Assembly: GCF_965198575.1 (NCBI RefSeq)
Contig: NZ_OZ240671.1
Span: 1,178,001 to 1,242,000 of the forward strand
DNA: 64,000 nucleotides
From: Lichenicola sp965198575
GTDB lineage: Bacteria > Pseudomonadota > Alphaproteobacteria > Acetobacterales > Acetobacteraceae
Reading direction: 5' to 3'
Part shown: piece by piece, positions 46,169 through 54,813 of the stretch
How the letters are laid out: each line of letters opens with the position of its first letter
Position numbering within the stretch: position 1 is the first letter of the stretch
The notes under the pieces: model-generated
The model's database searches: none
Told to the model about the DNA's origin: nothing
What the model saw: only the letters and a program-made list of their open reading frames with translations
Translations under genes and position numbers: made by a program

Positions 46169-46324
46169 TCAGCGGACCTCCTGGCACTCCTGCGGCGCAG
46201 GCAGGTCGTGCCGTGAGACATCGGCGAGCAGCTGCCACACCCGGGCGGGCTCCATCGGTACGTCGAGGTCGTTCAGCAGGTGGTCGAGTTCGTCGAGCTT
46301 GGCGTTGTATTCCAGGTCATCCAT
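46169..46324 (-). CDS. 51-residue conserved-looking protein
   Basis: The ATG at 46324 has AAGGG eight bases upstream. The product is acidic and helical with the core AKLDELDHLLNDLDVPMEP and VWQLLADVSRHDL. In pattern it resembles small acetic-acid-bacterial proteins whose start is like release factor 1; this is from memory. It is convergent with tlyA and divergent from rlmN across about 200 bases. I believe it is a real gene, and its function is unknown. Confidence 0.6.
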   Translation of the reverse strand: MDDLEYNAKLDELDHLLNDLDVPMEPARVWQLLADVSRHDLPAPQECQEVR

Positions 46325-46520
46325 GATGCAGGCCCTTCCGCGTCGACGATGATGAGCGCCATGAACGTGGCACGTATGTGACAGCTGGATGCGAATAATC
46401 GTTACCGGCGTCCTGTTCCCTACAAGTTGATCGCATTGCGGCTTTTGCTTGTCTCACAAGCCGATCCGGCCCATCTGCGGGGTCAGGCACCCCAGCCGAC
46501 ATGATCGAGCGCTTCCAGAC

Positions 46521-47723
46521 ATGAACTTCGTGGCACCCACCATCACGCGCGTCTCGCATGACGCGCACGACCTCTCCGAGTTCGAGCGCGACCGCATCCT
46601 CGCCAAGGCCGCGCTGTTCGCACCTCCGGCTGCGGTGCTGGCGGATGGCCGCCGGGAGATCGTCGGGCTGTCGCGCGACGAGCTGACCGCGGCGCTGGTC
46701 GAGGTCGGGGAGAAGCCGTTCCGCACCAAGCAGATATGGCACTGGGTCTATCACCAGGGGGTGACCGACTTTGCCCTGATGAGCTCGCTGTCGAAGCCGC
46801 TGCAGCAGAAGATGGCCGAGCTGTTCGTGATCGGGCGTCCCGAAGCAGCCGTCGTTCAGACCAGCAGCGACGACACCCGCAAGTTCCTGTTCCGCTTCCG
46901 CGATGGCCAGGAGGCGGAGACCGTCTATATCCCGGATCGCCGCGAGGACCGGGGGGCGGTGTGCATCTCGAGCCAGGTCGGCTGCACGCTGTCCTGCAAG
47001 TTCTGCCATACCGGGACGCAGAAGCTGGCGCGCAATTTGGGTGCGGCCGAGATCGTCGGCCAGTTCATGGGAGCCCGCGACAGCTACGGCGAGTGGCCGA
47101 GCCCGCAAGGCGAGACGCCGCGGCTGCTCTCCACCATCGTGCTGATGGGCATGGGCGAGCCGCTGTACAATTACGAAAACGTCGCCAAGGCGATGCGCAT
47201 CGCGATGGATGGCGAGGGCATCGGGCTGTCGCGACGCCGGATCACGCTGTCGACCTCGGGCGTGGTGCCGATGATGGACCGCTGTGGCGAGGAGCTCGCG
47301 GTCAACCTCGCGGTCAGCCTGCACGCGGTGCATGACGACCTGCGCGACGAGATCGTGCCGCTGAACCGCAAATACCCGATCGCCGAGCTGATCGCGGCGT
47401 GCCGGCGGTATCCGGCGGCCAGCAACGCGCGCCGGATCACGTTCGAGTACGTGATGCTGCGCGGCGTGAACGACAGCGAGGCGGAGGCGCGCGCGCTGGT
47501 CAAGCTGATCGCGGGCATCCCGGCCAAGGTGAACCTCATTCCGTTCAATCCGTGGCCGGGCAGCCAGTACCAGTCCTCGACCCGGGAGCAGCTCGCGAAG
47601 TTCGCGCAGATCGTCTCGGATGCCGGTTTCGCGTCGCCGATCCGGATGCCGCGCGGGCAGGACATCCTCGCCGCCTGCGGACAACTGCGCACCGAGAGCC
47701 GTCGCGAGAAGGCCGCGTCGTAA
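46521..47723 (+). CDS. rlmN: 23S rRNA (adenine-2503-C2) methyltransferase RlmN
   Basis: A 400-residue radical-SAM enzyme. The 4Fe-4S cluster motif is C155-T-L-S-C159-K-F-C162, and Cys386 near the C-terminus (L-A-A-C-G-Q-L) is the methyl-carrying cysteine. The stretches VCISSQVGC, MGMGEPL and NLIPFNPWPG are all as expected. RlmN methylates A2503 of 23S rRNA and A37 of some tRNAs. The ATG at 46521 is preferred over an upstream in-frame ATG. Confidence 0.96.
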   Translation: MNFVAPTITRVSHDAHDLSEFERDRILAKAALFAPPAAVLADGRREIVGLSRDELTAALVEVGEKPFRTKQIWHWVYHQGVTDFALMSSLSKPLQQKMAELFVIGRPEAAVVQTSSDDTRKFLFRFRDGQEAETVYIPDRREDRGAVCISSQVGCTLSCKFCHTGTQKLARNLGAAEIVGQFMGARDSYGEWPSPQGETPRLLSTIVLMGMGEPLYNYENVAKAMRIAMDGEGIGLSRRRITLSTSGVVPMMDRCGEELAVNLAVSLHAVHDDLRDEIVPLNRKYPIAELIAACRRYPAASNARRITFEYVMLRGVNDSEAEARALVKLIAGIPAKVNLIPFNPWPGSQYQSSTREQLAKFAQIVSDAGFASPIRMPRGQDILAACGQLRTESRREKAAS

Positions 47724-47769
47724 CGCGGGGTCCGATACCCATCAGGCTGCAGGCGGCGGGTCGGGCAGG

Positions 47770-48270
47770 ATGACACTCCAACCGCTCGATGGCTCCTGGA
47801 TCGAAACCTTGCGGTCTGCTGCCGACCGCATGTCGAACCCGGTCCGGAAAGCCGCCTGCATGATCTCGCATCGGATGCGTAGCCTCGGCCTGTTCGCCGC
47901 GCTCTCGGTGGCGCTAGCGGTGGCAGCGCCTGTCGGAGCGAGCGCTTCCGCACCCATGGCGTTCGATGCCGGGCTGGTGCACCGGGGTCCCGACGGGGCG
48001 AGCTCTCTCTCGGTGCGCGATGGCCACGGCACCTTCGACGCCATCGAACATGGTGACGAGCCTGCCGTGCAGGCAATCCAGACCCGTCTGGCAGAGGCCT
48101 CCCGCGGCAGCACGTCCGTGATGGACACCTGCAAGATCGGTGTGTGCGACATGGCGATCGCACGGGTGCGCGGAGACGTGGACGGGGCGGACGCCACTCT
48201 CGACCGGATGGCGCGAAATTTCGGCGCGCTCGGCGACCGGAGCGGTCGATCGATCCGCTCGACGTCATGA
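47770..48270 (+). CDS. Exported hypothetical protein
   Basis: A 166-residue frame; starts at 47830, 47860 or 47875 would trim the N-terminus, and the signal peptide proper is MRSLGLFAALSVALAVAAP. The mature part has two cysteines (DTCKIGVCDMAIARV), which suggest a disulfide in the periplasm. The pattern C-K-x-G-V-C may also bind metal or heme, but C-x-x-C-H is absent. No family recognised. Confidence 0.6.
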   Translation: MTLQPLDGSWIETLRSAADRMSNPVRKAACMISHRMRSLGLFAALSVALAVAAPVGASASAPMAFDAGLVHRGPDGASSLSVRDGHGTFDAIEHGDEPAVQAIQTRLAEASRGSTSVMDTCKIGVCDMAIARVRGDVDGADATLDRMARNFGALGDRSGRSIRSTS

Positions 48271-48388
48271 TCGATCCTACGCGCAGCGGAAAGCTGCTGC
48301 TGCGTGGCGACCACCAGGCTTGTTCCGACTGAGCGTCCGGAAGCCGCGACCGGAGGGCCGAAACTTCGCCGCTTCCATCAGCCGCAGG

Positions 48389-48919
48389 TCAGGCCTCAGG
48401 ATTTTCCGATCGTGCCCACAGGCGCTGAACGATCAAGGCGATCGGCAGCCCGAACCCGAACATGTGGATCAGCAGACCGCCCACGAACGGAATCGGCGAC
48501 ACCGATGCGGGCGTGGCGAACGCGGTATGCGGCAGCACGACAAGACCCATGAAAAAGAACACGATGAGCCCGAGTATCGGTCCGTCGATCCACGCCCAGC
48601 GGCGTACGAGCGGGACACGCCATGCAACGAGCGCGTAGGCGACTGCCGTGACGATGGAGACGAAGAAGTGCAGCACGGTTCCCAGGATCAGGCCGGTCAT
48701 CCCGGCATAGGCGGCGAGGCCCATCAGGCTCGCGGCGGCCAGCTGCATTTCCGGAACGACGCCGATCCCCCTTGCCTCTTGCAGAACGAGCACCGGGACG
48801 AGAACGATGAAACCGGTGGCGATCCCGGCAATGAGGCCGGCGGTTACGGCCTGAACCCATCCATGTCGGACGCGCATCGGTTGGATCGTCCCGTTCAGGG
48901 CTGCTGCTGTTCCTGGCAT
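48389..48919 (-). CDS. Four-helix membrane protein under HxlR-linked control
   Basis: A 176-residue protein from the ATG at 48919; a longer frame reads through the operator and the divergent regulator and is rejected. About four membrane segments (AVTAGLIAGIATGFIVLV; AASLMGLAAYAGMTGLILG; IVTAVAYALVAW; ILGLIVFFFMGLVVLP) and a further helix near the C-terminus. No transport or catalytic motif is recognised. It is divergent from an HxlR regulator whose promoter contains a strong dyad, so regulation by that protein is probable. Confidence 0.72.
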   Translation of the reverse strand: MPGTAAALNGTIQPMRVRHGWVQAVTAGLIAGIATGFIVLVPVLVLQEARGIGVVPEMQLAAASLMGLAAYAGMTGLILGTVLHFFVSIVTAVAYALVAWRVPLVRRWAWIDGPILGLIVFFFMGLVVLPHTAFATPASVSPIPFVGGLLIHMFGFGLPIALIVQRLWARSENPEA

Positions 48920-48998
48920 GATGTATCCATCTGGTTGTTGACTGGAGACGAGAGCCTTCACGTATCCATGAACGTTGCTGCGGAACACCTCATATCTG

Positions 48999-49026
48999 TC
49001 GGTTACCGGCAGTTTGCGGTAACCGA
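48999..49026. promoter_or_regulatory. Operator-like inverted repeat between membrane protein and HxlR regulator
   Basis: TCGGTTACCG and CGGTAACCGA are perfect ten-base arms around an eight-base spacer. The dyad ends 26 bases before the regulator start codon and lies about 80 bases from the divergent membrane-protein start. HxlR-type regulators bind such dyads next to their own genes. It is the strongest operator candidate in the window. Confidence 0.72.
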
Positions 49027-49052
49027 TTGGAAACCACTGATCGAGGGGTGCG

Positions 49053-49460
49053 ATGGTCCTGAAACTGCGATCGAAGGTGAAGGCTCTGCCGGGCTGTCCC
49101 ATGTCGAAATGCATGTCGCTCCTGAGCGGATTGTGGACGCCCGAGGCGCTCTGGTCCCTCAGCAACGGGCCGCGCCGCTTTTCGGAGGTGCGCCGCGATA
49201 TCCCGGGGATCTCGGCGAAAGTGCTGACCAGCAGGTTGCGCGATCTCGAGGAGCGGGGCGTCATCGGGCGTCGTGTCATGCCGACCTCGCCGCCGACGGT
49301 TGAGTACGAGCTGACAGTGCTCGGACAGGATCTGCTGCCCGCGATCCGATCGATCGTGGAAGTCGGTTCGCGCCTGCTGCTCCGGGACCGAGCCGACCAG
49401 GCTGATGCGAGCCCGACCCTCCCCGGCCCGGGCGCACGCCTGGCCGCAGAAGCTCACTGA
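49053..49460 (+). CDS. HxlR-family transcription regulator
   Basis: A 135-residue winged-helix regulator with the HxlR pattern: G-C-P-M-S near residue 15, LLSGLWTPEALWSLSNGPRRFSEV, I-S-A-K-V-L-T-S-R-L-R-D-L-E-E-R-G-V-I, and S-P-P-T-V-E-Y-E-L-T. GAGGGG lies four bases before the ATG. HxlR/DUF24 regulators respond to aldehydes, quinones or hypochlorite through that cysteine in several species. It lacks the typical WG after the wing. The target is likely the divergent membrane gene. Confidence 0.9.
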   Translation: MVLKLRSKVKALPGCPMSKCMSLLSGLWTPEALWSLSNGPRRFSEVRRDIPGISAKVLTSRLRDLEERGVIGRRVMPTSPPTVEYELTVLGQDLLPAIRSIVEVGSRLLLRDRADQADASPTLPGPGARLAAEAH

Positions 49461-49493
49461 CCGTCACCCAGATCTTCCCCGACCGGGGGGCGG

Positions 49494-49509
49494 TCATGGT
49501 TCGCCATGA
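49494..49509 (+). terminator. TTCG-loop hairpin after the HxlR gene
   Basis: TCATGG-TTCG-CCATGA makes a perfect six-base stem capped by a TTCG tetraloop, 33 bases after the regulator stop. No T-tract follows. It may end or stabilise the regulator mRNA. Confidence 0.45.
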
Positions 49510-49646
49510 TGGGGGCCGGGCACCATCGTCGTGCGGATCACGGCATTCGGTGCGAGCCGCGGCACCGCGTCGGGCACCCTAGCCGCGGGGCGCGTGCGGG
49601 CTCATGCTGGGGCCAATCGTTCCAAGACAAGAGGACCGCGCGGATC

Positions 49647-51134
49647 ATGAGCGCCACCCAGCTGAACCGGACCACGCTGCACAGCCTGGCCGCCGACATC
49701 CACATCCCCTCGTTCGATCCGGCCAGCGTGACCGCTGGGATCGTGCATCTCGGGCTCGGCAACTTCCACCGCGCGCACATGGCCCGCTACACCGACGAGC
49801 TGATCCGCAAGCGCGCCGACCAGGCGGAGTGGGGCATCGCCGGCGCCGGGCTGCTGCCGGGCGATCGCCGGATGGCCGACAGCCTGGGGCCGCAGGACGC
49901 GCTCTACACGCTGGTCGAGCGCACCGCGGACACCGAAACGGCGCGGGTGATCGGCTCGATCGTCAAGGTGATGTTCACCGCCGAGGACAGCGACGCGCTG
50001 CTGGCGGCGATCGACGACCCGGCCATCCGCATCGTCAGCCTGACGGTGACCGAGCACGGCTACTGCCTCAACCGCTCGACCAAGCGGCTCGATCCGGAGC
50101 ATCCGCAGATCGTCGCCGACCTCGCCGATCCCGAGCATCCGCACAGCGCGCCCGGGATCATCGTCGAGGCGTATCGGCGGCGTCGGGCGGCGGGTGCGCC
50201 GGCGTTCACGGCGATGACCTGCGACAACATCCAGCATAACGGCAACGTGCTGCGCGAGGCGGTGCTGAGCTTTGCCGGCCTCCGTGACCCCGGGCTCGCC
50301 GAGTGGATCGGGGAGCATGCGAGCTTCCCGAACACCATGGTCGACCGCATCACCCCGGTCACCCGGCCGGCCGATATCGAGTACCTGGCCACCCGCTACA
50401 ACCTGGCGGATGCCTGGCCGGTGTTCTGCGAGGGCTTCACCCAGTGGGTGATCGAGGACCGCTTCCCGCAAGGTCGGCCGGCCTGGGAGGAAGTCGGGGC
50501 GCAGTTCGTCGAGGATGTGACGCCGTATGAGTTCATGAAGCTGCGGCTGCTGAACGGCAGCCACCTGGCGGTCGCAGGCCTCGGTCGGCTGGCCGGGAAC
50601 GCCGACACCACGATCGACGAGGCGCTCGCCAACCCGTTGATGCAGCGCTACATGGCCGCCCTGATGGACCGCGAGACCGAGCCGACGCTGGCCCCGGTGC
50701 CCGGCATCGACCTCGACGCCTACAAGCAGACGCTGGTCGAGCGCTTCGCCAACCCGGGCATCAAGGACACCGTCGAGCGGGTCAATACCGACGCGCCGCT
50801 CAACGTGCTGGTCGACCCGATCCGCGACAGGCTGGCCAGTGGTGGCCGCATCGAGCTGCTGGCGTTGGCGCTGGCGGCCTGGATGCGGCGCATCCGCGGC
50901 GAGGACGAGCAGGGCCGGCCGATCGAGATCAGGCACCCGCTGGCCGCCGTGCTGCGGGAGAAGGCGATCGAGGGCGGCGCCGATCCGCGGCCGATCCTGG
51001 GCATCACCCAGCTGTTCGGCACGCTCGGCGAGGATGCGACGCTGATCCGCACCACCGGGCATTGGCTCGCCAGCCTGTACGAGGTCGGCGCGGCACGCAC
51101 GCTGGAACACGCTGCCGCCACGCAATCGTTCTGA
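49647..51134 (+). CDS. Mannitol/arabinitol dehydrogenase family polyol dehydrogenase
   Basis: A 495-residue long-chain polyol dehydrogenase. It has the N-terminal nucleotide-binding strand (IVHLGLGNFHRAH), V-D-R-I-T-P and the catalytic core K298-L-R-L-L-N-G-S-H. These are typical for mannitol 2-dehydrogenase, arabinitol 4-dehydrogenase and related enzymes, which interconvert polyols and ketoses with NAD(P). Its neighbour is xylulokinase 43 bases downstream. An oxidation of D-arabinitol or xylitol to D-xylulose, then phosphorylation, is the coherent reading. The substrate is not proved. Confidence 0.9.
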   Translation: MSATQLNRTTLHSLAADIHIPSFDPASVTAGIVHLGLGNFHRAHMARYTDELIRKRADQAEWGIAGAGLLPGDRRMADSLGPQDALYTLVERTADTETARVIGSIVKVMFTAEDSDALLAAIDDPAIRIVSLTVTEHGYCLNRSTKRLDPEHPQIVADLADPEHPHSAPGIIVEAYRRRRAAGAPAFTAMTCDNIQHNGNVLREAVLSFAGLRDPGLAEWIGEHASFPNTMVDRITPVTRPADIEYLATRYNLADAWPVFCEGFTQWVIEDRFPQGRPAWEEVGAQFVEDVTPYEFMKLRLLNGSHLAVAGLGRLAGNADTTIDEALANPLMQRYMAALMDRETEPTLAPVPGIDLDAYKQTLVERFANPGIKDTVERVNTDAPLNVLVDPIRDRLASGGRIELLALALAAWMRRIRGEDEQGRPIEIRHPLAAVLREKAIEGGADPRPILGITQLFGTLGEDATLIRTTGHWLASLYEVGAARTLEHAAATQSF

Positions 51135-51177
51135 CCCAACCGGCCTTCTGACCCGACCAGCCTGAAGTAGAGCAAGC

Positions 51178-52638
51178 ATGTATCTCGGTATCGATTTCGG
51201 CACCTCATCGGTGAAGGCCCTGCTCGTCGACGGGCAGCAGCGCGTGCTGGCGGACGCCTCGGTGTCACTCGACGTGCAGCGTCCAGCGCCCGGCCATAGC
51301 GAGCAGGACCCGGAGGCCTGGTGGCAGGCAATGCTGACGGCGGTGGACCGGATCGCGGCCGCGCACCCGGCAGAGCTGGCAGCGACGCGGGCGATCGGGC
51401 TGTCCGGGCAGATGCATGGCGCGGTGCTGCTCGATGCGTCGGGTGCCTTGCTGCGTCCGGCAATCCTGTGGAACGACACGCGCAGCACGGCCGAGTGCGT
51501 CGAGCTGGAAGCGGCGTTCCCGGAACTGCATGCGGTCACCGGCAACCTGGCGATGCCGGGGTTCACGGCGCCGAAGCTGCTGTGGGTGCGCCGTCACGAG
51601 CCGGAGCTGTTCGCGCGCATCGCGACGGTGCTGCTGCCGAAGGCCTGGATCGGCTACCGGCTGACCGGCGACATGGTCGAGGAGATGTCGGATGCGTCCG
51701 GTACGCTGTGGCTCGATGTCGGCAAGCGCGAGTGGTCGGACGCGGCACTGGCGGCCACCGGGCTCACGCGGGCGGCGATGCCGCGGCTGGTCGAGGGCAG
51801 CGCGCGGGCGGGCACGATCCGGCCGGAGCTGGCGGCGCGCTGGGGCATGACGCAAGCGCCCATCCTGGCGGGCGGTGCCGGCGACAACGCTGCGGGCGCG
51901 GTCGGGCTGGGTGCAATCCGGCCGGGAAGCGCTTTCGTGTCGCTCGGGACGTCGGGGGTGCTGTGGGTCACCACCGATCGCTTCCTGCCGAACCCGGACG
52001 CTGCCGTGCACGCGTTCTGCCACGCCCTGCCCGGCGTCTGGCACCAGATGGGGGTCACGCTATCGGCGGCTGCGTCGCTGGCCTGGTGGGCGTCGGTGAC
52101 CGGCCATGACGAGGCATCGCTGCTGGCCGAACTGCCGCCGGAGCCTGCCTCCGGCCATGCCGAGGACGGGGTGGTGTTCCTGCCGTACCTGTCGGGCGAG
52201 CGGACCCCGCACAATGACGGCGCGGTGCGGGGCTGCTTCGCCAACCTGTCGCACGATAGCGGCCGGCCGGCGATGACCCGGGCGGTGCTGGAGGGTGTCG
52301 CGTTCTCGATGCGCGACTGCCTGGATGCGCTGACCGGCTCCGGCAGCGCGATCACCGAGGCGGACGTGATCGGCGGCGGCTCGCGGTCCGGCGCCTGGAT
52401 CCAGATCCTGGCCTCGGTGCTGGGGCTGACCCTGCACCGGCTGGCGGCGGGCGAGACCGGCGGTGCGTTCGGGGCCGCCCGTCTGGCGCGCCTGGCCGAT
52501 ACCGGCGAGGATCCGGCTCTGGTCTGCACGCCGCCGGAACGGGTCGAGACGTTCCATCCCGATCCGGCGATGGCAGCGATCTACGAAGGCAGGCTCGCGC
52601 GCTACCGGGCGCTCTACCCGGCCCTCGCCCGGTTGTAG
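51178..52638 (+). CDS. xylB: Xylulokinase
   Basis: A 486-residue FGGY-family kinase, normal length. Features are the ATPase N-terminus (YLGIDFGTSSVKALLVD), G-L-S-G-Q-M-H-G as the substrate-site loop, and the catalytic Asp236 in G-G-A-G-D-N-A-A-G. A C-terminal domain carries L-G-T-S-G-V and Y-L-S-G-E-R-T-P. It converts D-xylulose to xylulose 5-phosphate, feeding the pentose phosphate pathway. It is coupled in context with the polyol dehydrogenase upstream. Confidence 0.94.
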   Translation: MYLGIDFGTSSVKALLVDGQQRVLADASVSLDVQRPAPGHSEQDPEAWWQAMLTAVDRIAAAHPAELAATRAIGLSGQMHGAVLLDASGALLRPAILWNDTRSTAECVELEAAFPELHAVTGNLAMPGFTAPKLLWVRRHEPELFARIATVLLPKAWIGYRLTGDMVEEMSDASGTLWLDVGKREWSDAALAATGLTRAAMPRLVEGSARAGTIRPELAARWGMTQAPILAGGAGDNAAGAVGLGAIRPGSAFVSLGTSGVLWVTTDRFLPNPDAAVHAFCHALPGVWHQMGVTLSAAASLAWWASVTGHDEASLLAELPPEPASGHAEDGVVFLPYLSGERTPHNDGAVRGCFANLSHDSGRPAMTRAVLEGVAFSMRDCLDALTGSGSAITEADVIGGGSRSGAWIQILASVLGLTLHRLAAGETGGAFGAARLARLADTGEDPALVCTPPERVETFHPDPAMAAIYEGRLARYRALYPALARL

Positions 52639-52706
52639 CGCCCGACGCAACCCTGCAGCCCCGAGGCGCGTCAGGCCTGACGACGGCACCGAACAGGGAA
52701 TGCGCC

Positions 52707-52940
52707 ATGACCGCTTCATCGGGACAGACAACCGGCAACGTGCCGGTCGAGGGGATCGACCCGGGTGGCACCCACGGCGCACCCAAGGGAGACGCGACGA
52801 AGGCGGGCAAGTCGGACCTCTCCGACGCCCGCCCCGAGGTGCAGAGCGGCGACGAGAACGCCAACCCGACCCGCAGCACCGGCAACGACACGCCCGGCGC
52901 CGACTGGTCGGGCTCGCGGCCGCCGCCTGGCAAGGGCTGA
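52707..52940 (+). CDS. Small hydrophilic protein
   Basis: A 77-residue, Gly/Ser/Asp/Pro-rich, probably disordered product with no signal peptide or membrane span. It ends nine bases before the acyl-CoA-dehydrogenase-like gene. Similar disordered small proteins accompany stress genes in this group, but no family is recognised. Confidence 0.55.
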   Translation: MTASSGQTTGNVPVEGIDPGGTHGAPKGDATKAGKSDLSDARPEVQSGDENANPTRSTGNDTPGADWSGSRPPPGKG

Positions 52941-52949
52941 CGCGCGGCC

Positions 52950-54074
52950 TTGCCCGACGCAGCGGCGACCATTCGTCCGACTGAGCTGGTCGCGGCACAG
53001 CTGCACGCGCTCGACGCGGAGGCTGGGCGGCTGGACCGGGATGGCGGCTTCCCGGAGCAGGGTTTCGAGGTGCTGCGGCAGGCGGATGCCTTGGTGGCGC
53101 CGCTGCCACGCCGTCACGGTGGACAGGGTCTGGGCAGCGAACCCGATGGCGCGCTGGGAATGCTGTTGCTGCTGCGCACGATCGGGCGTGGCAACCTGTC
53201 GCTCGGCCGGCTGTATGAAGGCCACGTCAACGCGCTGAAGCTGATCGTCCGCTACGGCACGGACACGCAGGTCGCCGCGGCTGCCGCAGACGTCCGCGAT
53301 GGGCACGTCTTCGGCATCTGGGTGACCGAGGGCGCGGACCCGGTGCGGCTCTTCGAGACCGCGGAAGGCTTCCGTCTGAGCGGCGAGAAGCTGTTCGCAT
53401 CCGGCGCCTGCACCCTCACCAGGCCGCTGATCACCGCGCAACCGGACGTGGGACCGCCGCGACTGGTGGTGGCGAAGCTCGGGCCGGACCGGAATGCCAG
53501 CCCGACCATCGGCGGATTATGCGGCATGCGTGGTGCGGTGACCGGGCGGTGCAGCTTCGAGGGGCTTGCGGTCTCGCCGGAGCAGCTCATCGGGGCGCCC
53601 GGGGACTATCTGCGCCAACCGGAGTTCTCGGCCGGCGCCTGGCGGGGGATCGCCGTGGCACTCGGCGGGATCGACCGGCTCGTGGACCTCTTGCGGGCAC
53701 AACTGGATGGCCGCGGCCGCGCGTCCAACCCGCACCAGGCCGTGCGTATCGGAGAAGCATTGATCGCGCGCGAGACGGCCGCGTTCTGGGCACGCCGCGC
53801 GGCACTGCTGGCGGAGGGCGGCGCGTTCGAGGCGGGGGACGTTGCCGGCACGGTCAACCTGGCGCGCATTGCCTGCGAACAGGCCGGATTGAAGGTGATC
53901 GAGCTGGTGCAGCGCGGGCTCGGATTGCAGGGTTTCCTGCAGACCAACGCAGCGGAGCGGGCGATGCGCGACCTCGCGACCTACCTGCGCCAGCCGGCTC
54001 CCGACGAGACGCTGGTGGAGGCCGCGATCTGGTTCACCTCGCGCGACCTGCCGGATCCGGAGATCGCAGCATGA
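52950..54074 (+). CDS. Acyl-CoA-dehydrogenase-fold protein, atypical
   Basis: A 374-residue protein started at a TTG. The N-terminal helical domain, the middle beta domain (FGIWVTEGADPVRLFETAEGFRLSGEK) and the C-terminal helical domain follow the acyl-CoA dehydrogenase layout. The catalytic glutamate region that normally reads like Y-E-G near the C-terminus is replaced by LRQPAPDETLVEAA. A classical fatty-acyl dehydrogenase role is therefore doubtful. ACAD-fold flavin monooxygenases that N-oxidise amino sugars are an alternative. It is the first gene of a cluster with a deacetylase and a methyltransferase. The function is unknown. Confidence 0.82.
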   Translation: MPDAAATIRPTELVAAQLHALDAEAGRLDRDGGFPEQGFEVLRQADALVAPLPRRHGGQGLGSEPDGALGMLLLLRTIGRGNLSLGRLYEGHVNALKLIVRYGTDTQVAAAAADVRDGHVFGIWVTEGADPVRLFETAEGFRLSGEKLFASGACTLTRPLITAQPDVGPPRLVVAKLGPDRNASPTIGGLCGMRGAVTGRCSFEGLAVSPEQLIGAPGDYLRQPEFSAGAWRGIAVALGGIDRLVDLLRAQLDGRGRASNPHQAVRIGEALIARETAAFWARRAALLAEGGAFEAGDVAGTVNLARIACEQAGLKVIELVQRGLGLQGFLQTNAAERAMRDLATYLRQPAPDETLVEAAIWFTSRDLPDPEIAA

Positions 54075-54084
54075 AAGCTCGAGC

Positions 54085-54813
54085 ATGAAGGCCGGCGATG
54101 CCCAGGCGATGTTCCGCACGCTTCCGGTCGGGATGCTGGACGAGATCGTCCCGGGTACCGCAATGATCCTGGCCCCGCATGCCGATGACGAAAGCCTCGG
54201 CTGTGGAGGCCTGATCGCGGCCAGTTGCGCCGCCGGGCGGCCGCCTCTGGTGGTGATCGTCACCGATGGCGCCGGGTCGCATCCCGGGTCGCCGACCTGG
54301 CCGGCCGGTCGCTTGCGGGCAAAGCGCGAGGCAGAGGCGGAGGCGGCGACCCGGCATCTCGGACTGCCGCCGGGCCGGCTGGCGTTCCTGCGGCTGCCCG
54401 ACACGCGCAGTCCGCACGAGGGCCCGGAGTTCGAGTTCGCCGTCGAGACGTTGCGCTGCCTGGCCGCCGAGCATCGCTGCGACACGATCCTCGCACCGTG
54501 GTCGCATGACCCGCATTGCGATCACGAGTCCGTCTGGAAAATGGGGCTGGCGCTCTCCAGGCAGGATCGTCGCGCATTGCTTGCCTATCCGGTCTGGGGC
54601 TGGCTGATCGCCCCGGACACCGAGCTGGACACGCCGCCCCCTGTCGGCTGGCGGTTCGACGTGACGCCGTATCTCTCCCGCAAGGCGATCGCGATCGAGA
54701 TGCATGAGAGCCAGTACGGCGAGCTGATCACCGACGATCCCGCCGGCTTCCGGTTGCCGGACCGGCTGCTGGAGGTGTTTGCGTCGCCCTACGAGGTGTT
54801 CCTCCGGCCATGA
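54085..54813 (+). CDS. PIG-L family deacetylase
   Basis: A 242-residue protein of the LmbE/PIG-L fold. The metal motif is A-P-H-A-D-D-E (30-36), and the second part H-D-P-H-C-D-H lies at 141-147, both intact. The family are zinc de-N-acetylases acting on N-acetylglucosaminyl compounds such as GlcNAc-inositol, bacillithiol precursors or GlcNAc-lipids. The gene starts ten bases after the acyl-CoA-dehydrogenase-like gene. It overlaps the methyltransferase start (ATGA). It probably creates a free amine for the next enzyme. Confidence 0.93.
   Translation: MKAGDAQAMFRTLPVGMLDEIVPGTAMILAPHADDESLGCGGLIAASCAAGRPPLVVIVTDGAGSHPGSPTWPAGRLRAKREAEAEAATRHLGLPPGRLAFLRLPDTRSPHEGPEFEFAVETLRCLAAEHRCDTILAPWSHDPHCDHESVWKMGLALSRQDRRALLAYPVWGWLIAPDTELDTPPPVGWRFDVTPYLSRKAIAIEMHESQYGELITDDPAGFRLPDRLLEVFASPYEVFLRP

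Noticed and set aside
48920..49279. N-terminal extension of the membrane protein next to the HxlR regulator
   Set aside because: It would run through the operator dyad and antisense to the regulator. The ATG at 48919 fits the first membrane segment.
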